64,000 nucleotides of DNA from Nocardioides luteus (GCF_000960475.2 NZ_JZDQ02000011.1:1-64000); one strand, 5' to 3'. Counted from the first letter of the stretch, positions 53,658-62,509 are shown. Translations and numbers: made by a program. The notes: a model not told the origin generated them from the letters alone.

Positions 53658-56204
53658 ATGAGCGAGCAGCCGACACCTCAGCAGATCCGCCGGGCCCTGG
53701 CCCGGGCCGAACGCGGCGCAGCCCTCGACGTGGCGGAGGCTTCGGCTCTCCTCGCGGCGGGTGGCGACGACCTGAAACGGTTGACCGCCGCCGCCGCGAA
53801 GGTACGCGACGCCGGGCTGGTCGCGGCCGGGCGCCCGGAGACGGTGACCTACTCCCCGAAGGTCTTCATCCCGATCACCAAGCTGTGCCGGGACCGCTGC
53901 CACTACTGCACGTTCGTGGAGACGCCAGGACAGGCGGCACGCGAGGGTCGCGAGCCCTACCTGAGCCCCGACGAGATCCTCGAGATCGCCGCCGAGGGAG
54001 CGAAGCTGGGCTGCCTGGAGGCGCTCTTCACCCTCGGCGACCGCCCCGAGGACCGCTGGCCCGAGGCGCGGGAGTGGCTGGAGAGCCGCGGCTACGAGTC
54101 GACCCTCGACTACGTGCGGGCGATGGCGATCCGGGTGCTCGAGGAGACCGGGCTGCTCCCCCACCTCAACCCCGGGGTGATGTCGTGGGAGGAGATGAAC
54201 CGGCTCAAGCCGGTCTCCCCGTCGATGGGGATGATGCTCGAGACCACCTCGCGCCGGCTGTTCGAGACCAAGGGCGAGGCCCACTTCGGCTCCCCCGACA
54301 AGGACCCGGCGGTGCGCCTGCGGGTGCTCGAGGACGCCGGACGCCTCTCGATCCCGTTCACCTCCGGCCTCCTGGTCGGCATCGGCGAGACGCTCACCGA
54401 GCGCGCGGAGACGATCTTCGCGCTGCGGAAGGTGCACAAGGCGTACGCCGGGCTGCAGGAGATCATCGTGCAGAACTTCCGGGCGAAGCCGTCGACCGCG
54501 ATGCGTCACGTCGACGACCTGGGCCTGGACGAGTATCTGGCCGCGATCGCGGTCACCCGCATCGTCCTCGGACCCAAGGCCCGGGTCCAGGCCCCGCCCA
54601 ACCTGGTCGACCTCGACGAGTGCCGGGCGCTGCTCGGCGCCGGGATCGACGACTGGGGCGGCGTCTCTCCGCTCACCCCCGACCACGTCAACCCCGAGCG
54701 CCCCTGGCCCTCCCTGGACGCGCTCCGCCAGGTCACCGCCGAGGCCGGCTTCCAGCTCCGGCCGCGGCTGACCGTCCACCCGGAGTACGTCACCGGCACC
54801 CTGCGCGACGGCCAGGCCTGGATCGACCCGCGCGTCCTCTCCCACGTGGAGGCGCTCGCCGACGAGGACGGGCTGGCCCGTGACGGCGTCCGGCCCGAGG
54901 GTCACCCGTGGCAGGAGCCCGACGGTGGCTTCACCTCCGCCGGCCGGGTCGATCTGCACGCCTCCGTCGACACCGAGGGTCGCACCCACGACCGCCGCGA
55001 CGACTTCGAGACGGTCTACGGCGACTGGGACGCAGTGCGGGAAGCAGCGGTGGAGACTGCCTCCTCCGGGGTGGTCTCGACAAGCTCGACCACCGGGTCC
55101 AGCGAGGGGTTTGCGGCGCTCAGAGCTGCCGAGAAGGACCCCGGCAACCTCTCCGACGAGCACGCGCTGACCCTGATGACCGCCGAGGGCGACCTCCTGC
55201 GCCAGGTCACCAGGCTCGCCGACGACCTGCGCCGCGAGGTCAACGGCGACACCGTGACGTACGTGGTCAACCGCAACATCAACTTCACCAACGTCTGCTA
55301 CGTCGGCTGCCGGTTCTGCGCCTTCGCCCAGCGGCGCACGGACGCGGATGCGTACTCCCTCGACCTGGACCAGGTCGCCGACCGCGCCGAGGAGGCGTGG
55401 AACCTCGGCGCCACCGAGGTCTGCATGCAGGGCGGGATCGACCCCGAGCTGCCCTCGACCGCCTACTTCGATCTCGTCCAGGCGGTGAAGCAGCGGGTGC
55501 CGGAGATGCACGTGCACGCGTTCTCCCCGATGGAGATCGTCAACGGCACCGCCCGCACCGGCCTCTCCATCGAGGACTTCCTGATCAAGGTGCGCGAGGC
55601 CGGGCTGGGCTCGCTCCCGGGCACGGCGGCCGAGATCCTCGACGACGAGGTCCGCTGGGTGCTGACCAAGGGCAAGCTGCCCGCGAAGACCTGGATCGAG
55701 ATCGTCTCGACCGCCCACCGCGTCGGCATCCCGACGACCTCGACGATGATGTACGGCCACGTCGACAACCCGCGCCACTGGGTCGGCCACCTCCGCGTCC
55801 TCGCCGGCATCCAGGACCAGGCCCGCGAGCACGGAAACGCCGGCTTCACCGAGTTCGTGCCGCTCCCCTTCGTGCACACCAGCGCACCGATCTACCTCGC
55901 CGGCGCAGCCCGCCCGGGCCCGACGATGCGCGACAACCTCGCCGTGCACGCGCTGGCGCGGATCATGCTCCACGGCCGCATCGACAACATCCAGACGAGT
56001 TGGGTCAAGCTCGGTGTCGACGGCACCCGGGCGATGCTCCAGGCCGGCGCCAACGACCTCGGCGGCACCCTGATGGAGGAGACCATCTCCCGGATGGCCG
56101 GCTCCGAGCACGGCTCGGCAAAGACCGTCGCCGAGCTCGAGGAGATCGGCTCAGGCATCGGCCGCCCGGTCGACGAACGGACCACGCTGTACGGGACGCG
56201 ATGA
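53658..56204 (+). CDS. fbiC: bifunctional FO synthase (CofG-CofH fusion)
   Basis: An 848-residue double radical-SAM enzyme making the F420 chromophore FO from tyrosine and 5-amino-6-ribitylaminouracil. The N-terminal CofG half carries C77, C81 and C84 ([10 protein letters not shown]). The C-terminal CofH half carries C547, C551 and C554 ([10 protein letters not shown]). Length matches the family (about 850). The interdomain linker near 471-480 is encoded by a palindromic repeat ([11 protein letters not shown]). The start ATG is fixed by the leaderless promoter; transcription is separate from the kinase. Confidence 0.96.
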   Translation: MSEQPTPQQIRRALARAERGAALDVAEASALLAAGGDDLKRLTAAAAKVRDAGLVAAGRPETVTYSPKVFIPITKLCRDRCHYCTFVETPGQAAREGREPYLSPDEILEIAAEGAKLGCLEALFTLGDRPEDRWPEAREWLESRGYESTLDYVRAMAIRVLEETGLLPHLNPGVMSWEEMNRLKPVSPSMGMMLETTSRRLFETKGEAHFGSPDKDPAVRLRVLEDAGRLSIPFTSGLLVGIGETLTERAETIFALRKVHKAYAGLQEIIVQNFRAKPSTAMRHVDDLGLDEYLAAIAVTRIVLGPKARVQAPPNLVDLDECRALLGAGIDDWGGVSPLTPDHVNPERPWPSLDALRQVTAEAGFQLRPRLTVHPEYVTGTLRDGQAWIDPRVLSHVEALADEDGLARDGVRPEGHPWQEPDGGFTSAGRVDLHASVDTEGRTHDRRDDFETVYGDWDAVREAAVETASSGVVSTSSTTGSSEGFAALRAAEKDPGNLSDEHALTLMTAEGDLLRQVTRLADDLRREVNGDTVTYVVNRNINFTNVCYVGCRFCAFAQRRTDADAYSLDLDQVADRAEEAWNLGATEVCMQGGIDPELPSTAYFDLVQAVKQRVPEMHVHAFSPMEIVNGTARTGLSIEDFLIKVREAGLGSLPGTAAEILDDEVRWVLTKGKLPAKTWIEIVSTAHRVGIPTTSTMMYGHVDNPRHWVGHLRVLAGIQDQAREHGNAGFTEFVPLPFVHTSAPIYLAGAARPGPTMRDNLAVHALARIMLHGRIDNIQTSWVKLGVDGTRAMLQAGANDLGGTLMEETISRMAGSEHGSAKTVAELEEIGSGIGRPVDERTTLYGTR
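55070..55094. repeat. palindromic repeat inside the fbiC linker
   Basis: A 25-nt imperfect palindrome with arms GGTGGTC and GACCACC and core TCGACAAGCTCGA, in frame inside fbiC between the CofG and CofH halves. It matches the GGTCGAGCTTGTCGAGACC-type dispersed element known to be common in actinobacterial intergenic DNA (from memory). It encodes only small polar linker residues. No second copy was seen in this window. Confidence 0.7.
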
Positions 56205-56443
56205 ACCTGCGGCAGGTGGAGCGACGACTCGTCGCGCCGTTCTACCTGAAGTTGATGCGACGGCGACCTGACAGCCGCTCCGCTGTGCACGGCAGCTGTC
56301 CTGATCGCCGGCGACGCGGCAGTGGAGCCGCTCAGGTCCAACCGCCTTCGAGCGGATGTGTACGAGGCGGACTCGGTGATGTTCCTCGACGCTGCGCTGG
56401 AACACCTCGAAGTGGTCCCGGCGATCTCCTGCGATAGAACCGG
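56201..56443 (+). other. gap after fbiC with two possible ORF remnants
   Basis: An open frame starts in the fbiC stop (ATGA, 56201) and encodes 78 residues beginning [18 protein letters not shown], then turns arginine-rich and is unlikely to be folded. A second frame from 56322 begins EPLRSNRLRADVYEADSVM and becomes shadow-like where it crosses the HEPN gene. They could be remnants of one broken gene. No other signal seen. Confidence 0.3.
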
Positions 56444-56845
56444 TCAGCGTCCGAGCCGAACGATCGAGATCGCGAGGTCGACGAGCGTGCGTGCTCGACG
56501 CACCATGGTCTCGGCCTTCACCGCGGTGATGAGCTCGACCCCGTACTCGACGTCACCTTTGGCGGAGATGAGGTCGCGTAGCGCCCGCTCCGCAGGCTTT
56601 CCTTCGGCGCGAGTTCCGAGCGCCTCCGAGAGCTCCTTGGCCGCGCGGGCGTGATCCTTGGCTTTGCCGGTCGCACCCGACAGCGACGTGACGATCGCGT
56701 CCTTGGCGCTGATGCCCGCATGAATAGCGTCACCAGCGGCAGGGGTGTATCGCTCCAGGTCGAGGTTGTCCTCGGCCGACTCGACGTACTCCTCTGCCTT
56801 CTGCAGGAACGCCTTGGCATGGTTCCGCTGAGCGGCCGTGACCAT
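56444..56845 (-). CDS. HEPN-domain protein without the RNase motif
   Basis: A 133-residue all-helical HEPN protein (AKAFLQKAEEYVESAEDNL, DAIHAGISAKDAIVTSL, HARAAKELSEALG). The Rx4-6H ribonuclease motif of HEPN toxins is not visible anywhere in it. Its ATG shares a base with the upstream stop (TGATG), so it is made together with the nucleotidyltransferase. Such pairs are either MNT/HEPN toxin-antitoxins or nucleotide-binding partner modules; loss of the motif argues against a simple RNase toxin. Confidence 0.75.
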   Translation of the reverse strand: MVTAAQRNHAKAFLQKAEEYVESAEDNLDLERYTPAAGDAIHAGISAKDAIVTSLSGATGKAKDHARAAKELSEALGTRAEGKPAERALRDLISAKGDVEYGVELITAVKAETMVRRARTLVDLAISIVRLGR

Positions 56846-57432
56846 CAGGCTGACCTCTTCCGACGTCTGGGCTTGCTACCGACAAGAGCGACGCCGTCCT
56901 TGACGATGTCGGCGACCACAGGTTCACCTCGGTCGAGAGCGTCCGAAAATGAAGCTGGCGTGAAGACCAGGATGTCGCTGTCGTTGCCAGTGGCGACCCT
57001 GATCGCCTCGCGCAGGTCTGCACGCCCATCCCAAGGTTCAGGAGCGACCACGGCAAGGTCGATGTCACTGTCGGCGTTCGCCTCACCTCGAGCGACGGAT
57101 CCGAAGAGGATCACGGACTCGGCACTGTCGCCGACCACTCGTGAAACGATCTCGGTCAACACAGAAAGCGGATCGAGCAGAGCCCGAAGCGGCCCCACGG
57201 CGACATGGGACTCTTCGACGCGATAGACGTACGCTCGACCTACGGTGCGCGACTCGATGATCCCGAGCCGTTCCCAGGCTTTCAAAGCGTCCTGAACCGA
57301 CCCGAGACTGTAGGCGCCAACCACACCATGCACCTGACGCCCCGTCAGCTCCTGCCCTGTGCGAAGCAGGGCAGCCAGCACAGCGCCCCTGGCGCCTGGG
57401 ATGACGCCCCCAAAGGGTTCGCTGAGGTCCAT
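56845..57432 (-). CDS. winged-helix + minimal nucleotidyltransferase (MNT) protein
   Basis: A 195-residue fusion. The N-terminal winged helix is at about 14-70 (AVLAALLRTGQELTGRQVHG, LGIIESRTVGRAYVYRV). The MNT domain is at about 85-185 with the intact catalytic motif FGSVARGEANADSDIDLAVV (Gly-Ser and the two Asp of SDIDL) and a third-strand Asp in NDSDILVF. In the known MNT/HEPN systems the MNT modifies its HEPN partner. The fused HTH suggests self-regulation, and a concentric dyad sits immediately upstream. It is coupled to HEPN by TGATG. Confidence 0.85.
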   Translation of the reverse strand: MDLSEPFGGVIPGARGAVLAALLRTGQELTGRQVHGVVGAYSLGSVQDALKAWERLGIIESRTVGRAYVYRVEESHVAVGPLRALLDPLSVLTEIVSRVVGDSAESVILFGSVARGEANADSDIDLAVVAPEPWDGRADLREAIRVATGNDSDILVFTPASFSDALDRGEPVVADIVKDGVALVGSKPRRRKRSA

Positions 57433-57473
57433 ATGACTAAATTATCGGTCACATGACCACATTTCCAGTCATA
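57432..57473. promoter_or_regulatory. concentric dyad (operator) upstream of the MNT gene
   Basis: A central palindrome GGTCA-CA-TGACC (57447-57458) is flanked by TATGACT (57432-57438) and AGTCATA (57467-57473); both have the same centre (between 57452 and 57453). It covers the AT-rich promoter just before the MNT start, the expected place for autoregulation by the fused winged helix. Confidence 0.6.
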
Positions 57474-57528
57474 GCTTGATGTGGAGCTTCTGAGGGAGTG
57501 GCAGGGGGTATCTGAAACGACTACCCTC

Positions 57529-57534
57529 TACGAT
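57529..57534 (+). promoter_or_regulatory. candidate -10 box (TACGAT) for the third ectodomain protein
   Basis: TACGAT with a nearby TACCCT alternative (57522-57527); the leader contains GAGGGAG 5 nt before ATG 57564. Confidence 0.45.
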
Positions 57535-57563
57535 CCTCGCTGAACCGTTCTCGAGGGAGTGAG

Positions 57564-58778
57564 ATGTCCGACCCCAACGGAAGCACCGCTCAACAAGGCC
57601 TCAAACCGACCGACCTCGCCAACGCAGCGGCCGAGGAGGCGCGCCGGCGACGGCTGGGACTGCCGCCGTTGCCGCGCCGGCGGCGCGACCGGGGTCGTCA
57701 CGTACGCCTGCTCCTGATCTGGCTCGTGAGCGTCGGCGTGCTCGTGGGGGTGGCCTTCCTCGGCACCTCGGCGTGGGCCTACTTCAGCGGCGAGATCGGT
57801 CCGCTGCGCGGTGACGAGAAGGCCGTGGCGCGCACCCTCACGCTGGCCGGCGACACCCCGGCCTGGGCCGATCCCGAGCAGATCCGCTGCGCCGCGCACG
57901 CGATCACCAAGGACGAGGGCAGCGCCGGGCTCACCGATGCCGGGGTGGTCACCCGGGCCGGCAGCGGCTTCAGCTACACCGGCGAGTGGCCCTCGGCGCT
58001 GGGCTCGCAGTGGTACGCGGAGCTGCTCGACTGCGCCGACGGCGGCGCGAACGGCTGGAGCAGGCAGGTCGCAGACGCCTGGACGCTCGACAGCCCTCGC
58101 TGCCTGCGCAAGGTCGGCCGCCCGGCGGTCGCCGGCGTCCTCGCGGTCACCAACCTGCGGCTGACCGACGAGGACCTCGCCGCCAAGAACGTCGCCGCGA
58201 TCACCGCGCTGGACACGTGCTACGCCCGCACCCCCGAGGCGCCGACCGCCGCCGCGGCCGCGGGCTACCGTGAGGTCACACTGAAGGTCACCGCACCACA
58301 GGTGCCCTCGGGCACCGTCTCCATCGACGACGGCGCCGCCCAGCCGACCGCCGGCGAGGACCCGGAGCTCACCTACACCCTGCCGGTCGCCAGGGGCGGC
58401 ACCGAGGCCTGCGTGGAGGCGACCACCAAGGTGACGTACGCCTGGGGCACGGTGCGCACCAGCGAGCCCGCGAAGCTCTGCGGCAAGGCGGCCGCGGCCA
58501 CGATGGAGTGGCGCCCCTACGAGCACGCCTGCCCGAAGAGCAAGCCGAAGTGCGCCTACATGGCCGCCTACATCGAGGGGCTCGCGGACAACCAGAGGCT
58601 GACCGTGACCTACCGGCCGTCGGGGGACTTCACGTGCCCGCGCAAGAAGCCGTCCTGCAGCGTCACGATCAAGGCCGACAACAACGGCAAGGCTCGCTCA
58701 CCCGGCATCCTGGTCACCGGCAAGAAGGGCAAGGTCGTGGCCACCGCGGGCAGTCTGAAGGCCACCTACCCCCACTGA
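57564..58778 (+). CDS. single-pass membrane protein with the same two-lobed Cys-rich ectodomain (paralog C)
   Basis: A 404-residue protein. The cytoplasmic N-terminus (about 1-48) is Arg-rich rather than Pro-rich (EEARRRRLGLPPLPRRRRD). The helix is at about 50-72 (LLLIWLVSVGVLVGVAFLG). Lobe 1 is at about 80-225 (RCAAHAITKDEG, WYAELLDCADG, SPRCLRKVG, ALDTCYA); lobe 2 at about 235-404 (GGTEACVEATTKVTYAWGT, KLCGKAAAAT, CAYMAAYIEGL). Cys positions match paralogs A and B. It has no kinase. It may share a ligand or substrate with the kinase at 51354. Confidence 0.7.
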   Translation: MSDPNGSTAQQGLKPTDLANAAAEEARRRRLGLPPLPRRRRDRGRHVRLLLIWLVSVGVLVGVAFLGTSAWAYFSGEIGPLRGDEKAVARTLTLAGDTPAWADPEQIRCAAHAITKDEGSAGLTDAGVVTRAGSGFSYTGEWPSALGSQWYAELLDCADGGANGWSRQVADAWTLDSPRCLRKVGRPAVAGVLAVTNLRLTDEDLAAKNVAAITALDTCYARTPEAPTAAAAAGYREVTLKVTAPQVPSGTVSIDDGAAQPTAGEDPELTYTLPVARGGTEACVEATTKVTYAWGTVRTSEPAKLCGKAAAATMEWRPYEHACPKSKPKCAYMAAYIEGLADNQRLTVTYRPSGDFTCPRKKPSCSVTIKADNNGKARSPGILVTGKKGKVVATAGSLKATYPH

Positions 58779-58796
58779 GTCGACAGGCCCTGCTCG

Positions 58797-58802
58797 TAGG
58801 CT
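58797..58802 (+). promoter_or_regulatory. leaderless -10 box (TAGGCT) for the FGE gene
   Basis: TAGGCT lies 7 nt before GTG 58810, identical in layout to the fbiC promoter. This favours GTG 58810 over GTG 58804. Confidence 0.55.
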
Positions 58803-58809
58803 GGTGGGC

Positions 58810-59772
58810 GTGCCTTCCGACCTCACCTTCGGCGCGACCCGCGGACCCAGCCCCGACCCGTCGCAGCGGCCGCCGGCGCTGCCCCGCAAGCGCAGGCGGA
58901 CGCTCGTCGACCTCCCCGGAGGGACGTACGCCGCCGGCGACTCGTTCGGCGAGGGCTACCAGGCCGACGGCGAAGGCCCGGTGCACCCGGTCGCGCTGCC
59001 GGCCTTCCGGCTCGACGCGACGGCGGTGACCAACGAGGAGTTCGCCCGGTTCGTGAAGGCGACCGGTCATGTCACCACCGCCGAGCGCGAGGGCTTCTCG
59101 GCCGTCTTCCACCTGGCCTTCGAGGGCTCGCCACGTGACGTCCTCGGCAGCTCCCCGGAGGCACCCTGGTGGCTCGGTGTGCGCGGCGCCTCCTGGCGGA
59201 CGCCGGAGGGCCCCGGCTCCAACGTCGGCCGCCGGGGCAACCACCCGGTCGTGCACGTCTCCCACGACGACGCGCTGGCCTACTGCGAGTGGGCCGGGAC
59301 CAGGCTGCCGACCGAGGCCGAATGGGAGTACGCCGCCCGCGGCGGCCTCGACGGCTCACGGTTCCCGTGGGGCGACGACTTGGAGCAGAACGGCACCCAC
59401 CACGCCAACGTCTGGCAGGGGGTCTTCCCGGACACCAACACCGCCGACGACGGGTTCGTCACGACCGCGCCGGTGCGGACGTACGATCCGAACGGGTTCG
59501 GGCTGTTCCAGATGATCGGCAACGTCTGGGAGTGGTGCGCGGACTGGTTCTCACCGACCTACTACGCCGAGCTCGCCGACGGGCTCGCGACGGACCCGCG
59601 GGGCCCCGCCGAGGGCCTGACCCGGGTGATGCGGGGCGGCTCCTACCTCTGCCACGACTCCTACTGCCACCGCTACCGGCTCTCGGCGCGCTCCAGCAGC
59701 CCGCCCGACTCGACCGCGGGCAACCTGGGGTTCCGCTGCGCGGCAGACGCGGCGGATCAGCCCGCCGGGTAG
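58810..59772 (+). CDS. formylglycine-generating enzyme (sulfatase-activating)
   Basis: A 320-residue SUMF1/FGE-type enzyme that oxidises the active-site Cys of type I sulfatases to formylglycine. It has the FGE fold (PGGTYAAGDSF, TNEEFARFVKATGH, RLPTEAEWEYAARGG, NVWEWCADWFS) and the catalytic cysteines C281 and C286 in RGGSYLCHDSYCHRYR, spaced as in known FGEs. No signal peptide, so the sulfatase is probably modified before or during export. Its 3' end overlaps the convergent sulfatase gene by 16 bp. Confidence 0.95.
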   Translation: MPSDLTFGATRGPSPDPSQRPPALPRKRRRTLVDLPGGTYAAGDSFGEGYQADGEGPVHPVALPAFRLDATAVTNEEFARFVKATGHVTTAEREGFSAVFHLAFEGSPRDVLGSSPEAPWWLGVRGASWRTPEGPGSNVGRRGNHPVVHVSHDDALAYCEWAGTRLPTEAEWEYAARGGLDGSRFPWGDDLEQNGTHHANVWQGVFPDTNTADDGFVTTAPVRTYDPNGFGLFQMIGNVWEWCADWFSPTYYAELADGLATDPRGPAEGLTRVMRGGSYLCHDSYCHRYRLSARSSSPPDSTAGNLGFRCAADAADQPAG

Positions 59773-61307
59773 AACTCCTTCGGGCACGTGTCACCCGCAC
59801 AGTGGGCGTACCTCGTGCTCAGCGCACGCAGCTGGGCCAGCTCGTCGGCGTACTCGGGGAGCAGCGCGAGCGAGCGGATCTGATAGGGGTCGTCGGCCAG
59901 GTCGTAGAGCTCTTCGCTGCCGTCGGAGAACCGGGCGTAGGTCCAGTCGCCGAAGCGGATCCCGGAGTAGATCTGCTTGCGGCCGTCGTTGACCCGCCAG
60001 GCGGAGAGCGGGAGCACTCGGTTCTGCGGGGGCGCGGAGAGCCACGGCATGATGTTGACGCCGTCCTGGGGTCGTCCCGGCTCGGCACCCGCGATGGCCA
60101 TCACCGTGGTGGCGATGTCGGGGTTGCCGACCCCGGTGGACAGGGTCCGCCCGACCGGGATGCCGGGCCCGCGCAGGATGAGCGGGATCCGCTGCGTCTC
60201 GCGGTAGTGCATCAGCTTGCCGTTGATGTTGTGGCCGCCGGTGGTGTAGCCGTTGTCGGAGGAGAAGATGATGATGGTGTTGTCGAGCTGGCCGGTCTCC
60301 TGCAGGCGAAGCACATGGCTGGCGACCGCCCGGTCGAGCGCCTGGACGGCCTCGACCCGCTGCTCGTGCGCGATCCTCAGCTCGGCGCGTCCCTCCGCGT
60401 CGAAGAACTTCTGCGAGGGCGAGATCCGCGGGGCGTCCGACGGCGTACGGAACATGTAGGGCAGATCCGGCAGCTCGAGACCGTCGAAGGAGTGCTTGTC
60501 CTCGGCGGCCGGCCTGGTCGTGCTGGTGCCCTCGGGGTCGTCCGGCTCCGCCGGCCCGCCATGGTGCGGCGCCACGTAGTTGAGCCACATGTACCACGGC
60601 TTCTCGGCCCGCTCCGGCGCCGAGATCATCTGATTGGCCTGGTCCCGCATCACGTACGTCGTGTAACGGTGGTAGGTCGTGAGCTTGCCGTTGTGGTTGA
60701 TCCGCGGCCGGATGAAGTTGTAGGTCGACATGTCGGTCGTCGCCCGCCAGTCGGTCCACCCGGGCGGAACGTCCTTCGCGGTGCCGCGCAGGCCGTAGCC
60801 GTTGAGGTACTTACCGGCGAAGAGGGTGTCGTAGCCCGCCTCCTGCAGCGCCTCGGGCAGCGTGCCGGTGTGGTCCATCGCCTCGTAGCCACCGCGCTCG
60901 CCGTTGATCGTCACGGTGTGGTGGTTCTGGCTGTACTGCCCGGTCAGCAGCGACGCACGGGCCGGAACGCAGATCGGCGTGGGTGCGATCGCCTCGGTCA
61001 GCGAGGTGCCCTGCTCGGCCAGGAGCTGGCGCGTGTGGGGCATGAACTCGAGATCGTCGTAGGCGAGGTCGTCCGCCGTGATCATGAGGATGTTGGGCTG
61101 GGTGGAGTAGGGAGTCCAGTCGGGCGTCGGCGTGGGCGTCGAGGGGACCATGACCTCGTCGGTCGAGGACACCCGCGCGAACGCGTTCTCGGCCAGCGAC
61201 CCCAACGAGCCCAGCGGACCGGACGATTGGGGCATCACGCCGAGCGCGACCGAGGAGCCCGCAAGCGCGGCCACAGCCGCTACCGCCAACCGGGCGCGAG
61301 GCGCCAT
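59757..61307 (-). CDS. exported Cys-type sulfatase
   Basis: A 516-residue sulfatase. The signal peptide is about 1-24 (LAVAAVAALAGSSVALG). Metal-binding Asp79/Asp80 are in MITADDLAYDD, and the modification motif is CVPARASLLTGQY with Cys113, a CxPxR target of FGE. SSDNGYTTGGHN carries the second metal Asp/Asn. It resembles N-acetylglucosamine-6-sulfatase/arylsulfatase-like actinobacterial enzymes; the substrate is not readable. The maturation enzyme is the adjacent convergent gene. GGGAG lies about 8 nt upstream of the ATG. Confidence 0.93.
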   Translation of the reverse strand: MAPRARLAVAAVAALAGSSVALGVMPQSSGPLGSLGSLAENAFARVSSTDEVMVPSTPTPTPDWTPYSTQPNILMITADDLAYDDLEFMPHTRQLLAEQGTSLTEAIAPTPICVPARASLLTGQYSQNHHTVTINGERGGYEAMDHTGTLPEALQEAGYDTLFAGKYLNGYGLRGTAKDVPPGWTDWRATTDMSTYNFIRPRINHNGKLTTYHRYTTYVMRDQANQMISAPERAEKPWYMWLNYVAPHHGGPAEPDDPEGTSTTRPAAEDKHSFDGLELPDLPYMFRTPSDAPRISPSQKFFDAEGRAELRIAHEQRVEAVQALDRAVASHVLRLQETGQLDNTIIIFSSDNGYTTGGHNINGKLMHYRETQRIPLILRGPGIPVGRTLSTGVGNPDIATTVMAIAGAEPGRPQDGVNIMPWLSAPPQNRVLPLSAWRVNDGRKQIYSGIRFGDWTYARFSDGSEELYDLADDPYQIRSLALLPEYADELAQLRALSTRYAHCAGDTCPKEFYPAG

Positions 61308-61434
61308 CTACTCTGCTCCCTGGGTCGATCCCCGCGTCGTCTGATGCCGTCCGGTTCCACTCCATACCGGACCGGGTTAACGTTACCGAAGGGGGCCGTG
61401 ATGGCCCCAATGCCCGGCCGATCAGGAGACTCAA

Positions 61435-61899
61435 GTGAGCGAATCGCGCGAGAACTACGGCGACTACAGTGTCGACGACGAGGACCAGATCACCGGCGAG
61501 GACGCGCTCTCCGGGGACGTTCTCGAAGGTGAGGTGCGCGACGAGCTCGACCACGGCATCGTCACCGCCGACCACTACTCCACCGACTACGGCAACACGC
61601 CGTGGGAGGAGGAGCACCGCGAGTGCATCGACCAGCGCCGTCACCAGGAGGTGCCGGAGCCGGACCCCTACGCGGTCGAGTACGACGACGCCGAGGAGAA
61701 CGACGACCCCGACGGCCGCGAGGTCGGCAGCAAGCGTGCCGGCCGGCTCGTCGACCCCGACCGTGGTGAGGGCGAGGACACCGAGTCCGAGCTCTACGGC
61801 GTCGACGCCGGCATCGACGGCGCCGGTGCCTCCGCCGAGGAGGCCGCGATGCACATCATCGACGAGGACGACGACGAGGACGGCGACGACTACCGCTGA
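61435..61899 (+). CDS. DUF5709 acidic protein
   Basis: A 154-residue very acidic protein (Asp/Glu-rich throughout, ending DEDDDEDGDDYR) with the family signature YGVDAGIDGAGASAEEAAMH. Function unknown. The GTG start has AGGAG 7 nt upstream. It converges on the VOC gene. Confidence 0.82.
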   Translation: MSESRENYGDYSVDDEDQITGEDALSGDVLEGEVRDELDHGIVTADHYSTDYGNTPWEEEHRECIDQRRHQEVPEPDPYAVEYDDAEENDDPDGREVGSKRAGRLVDPDRGEGEDTESELYGVDAGIDGAGASAEEAAMHIIDEDDDEDGDDYR

Positions 61900-61908
61900 G
61901 CCGGCCGG

Positions 61909-62304
61909 TCAGGCGGTGAGGTCGTCGACCTCGAGCACGATCTCGACCTCGAACCCCTCGGAGCTCTCCAGGTAGAGGGCGGTGTGCTCGTCGCCGCCGG
62001 CGTGCGGGTAGCGGTCGGCATACATCTCGTGCCAGCCGTGCTCGGTCGACGCCGCCCGCATCCGGTCGAGCACGTCGCGGCTGTCGATGGTGAACGCGAT
62101 GTGGTTGACGCCGGGCCGGAGCCGGTCCTGGGTGCCGTGCTGGTCCGTGGAGTGCTCCATGAAGACGTACGTCCCGTCCGGCGCCTCCCAGAAGTGACCC
62201 TTCTCGCCGGCCTCCCAGCCGAGCTCGCCGAAGAGCCACCCCCACTCCCCCGAGGCGGTCTCGAAGTCGTCGACCCAGAGGTCCCAGTGATGGATCGCCC
62301 GCAT
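61909..62304 (-). CDS. VOC (glyoxalase/dioxygenase-fold) family protein
   Basis: A 131-residue single VOC module (IHHWDLWVDDFETASGEW, PGVNHIAFTIDSRDVLD, FEVEIVLEVDD). Candidate metal ligands are His5 or His6, His near 70 (NHIAF) and a Glu near the C-terminus. The reaction is not assignable. The ATG at 62304 is preceded by GGGGAGA. Confidence 0.8.
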   Translation of the reverse strand: MRAIHHWDLWVDDFETASGEWGWLFGELGWEAGEKGHFWEAPDGTYVFMEHSTDQHGTQDRLRPGVNHIAFTIDSRDVLDRMRAASTEHGWHEMYADRYPHAGGDEHTALYLESSEGFEVEIVLEVDDLTA

Positions 62305-62509
62305 CTTCGTCTCCCCTGGCGCTGGCGGATGTGCACCGATCCTGAGGTTACATCGTCTCCGCGTGCGCGGCTCGGGCATCGCGCCGGCACATGATGGGGA
62401 AACTGGACGGGTGGCGTCGTACGCTTCGAGGACACCGACGTCGTCCCACCCGGGGCAATCCGCAGATCGAGACTCGGACAATGCGCACCGCACCCCGTCT
62501 GGAGGAACT

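Noticed and set aside
55016..55291. Small minus-strand gene inside fbiC
   Set aside because: Overlaps the linker repeat and the CofH start, with no ribosome site or family.
51348..56111. Open frame of 1,587 codons on the minus strand
   Set aside because: Shadow of the kinase and fbiC genes, a known effect of high GC at third codon positions; no recognisable fold.
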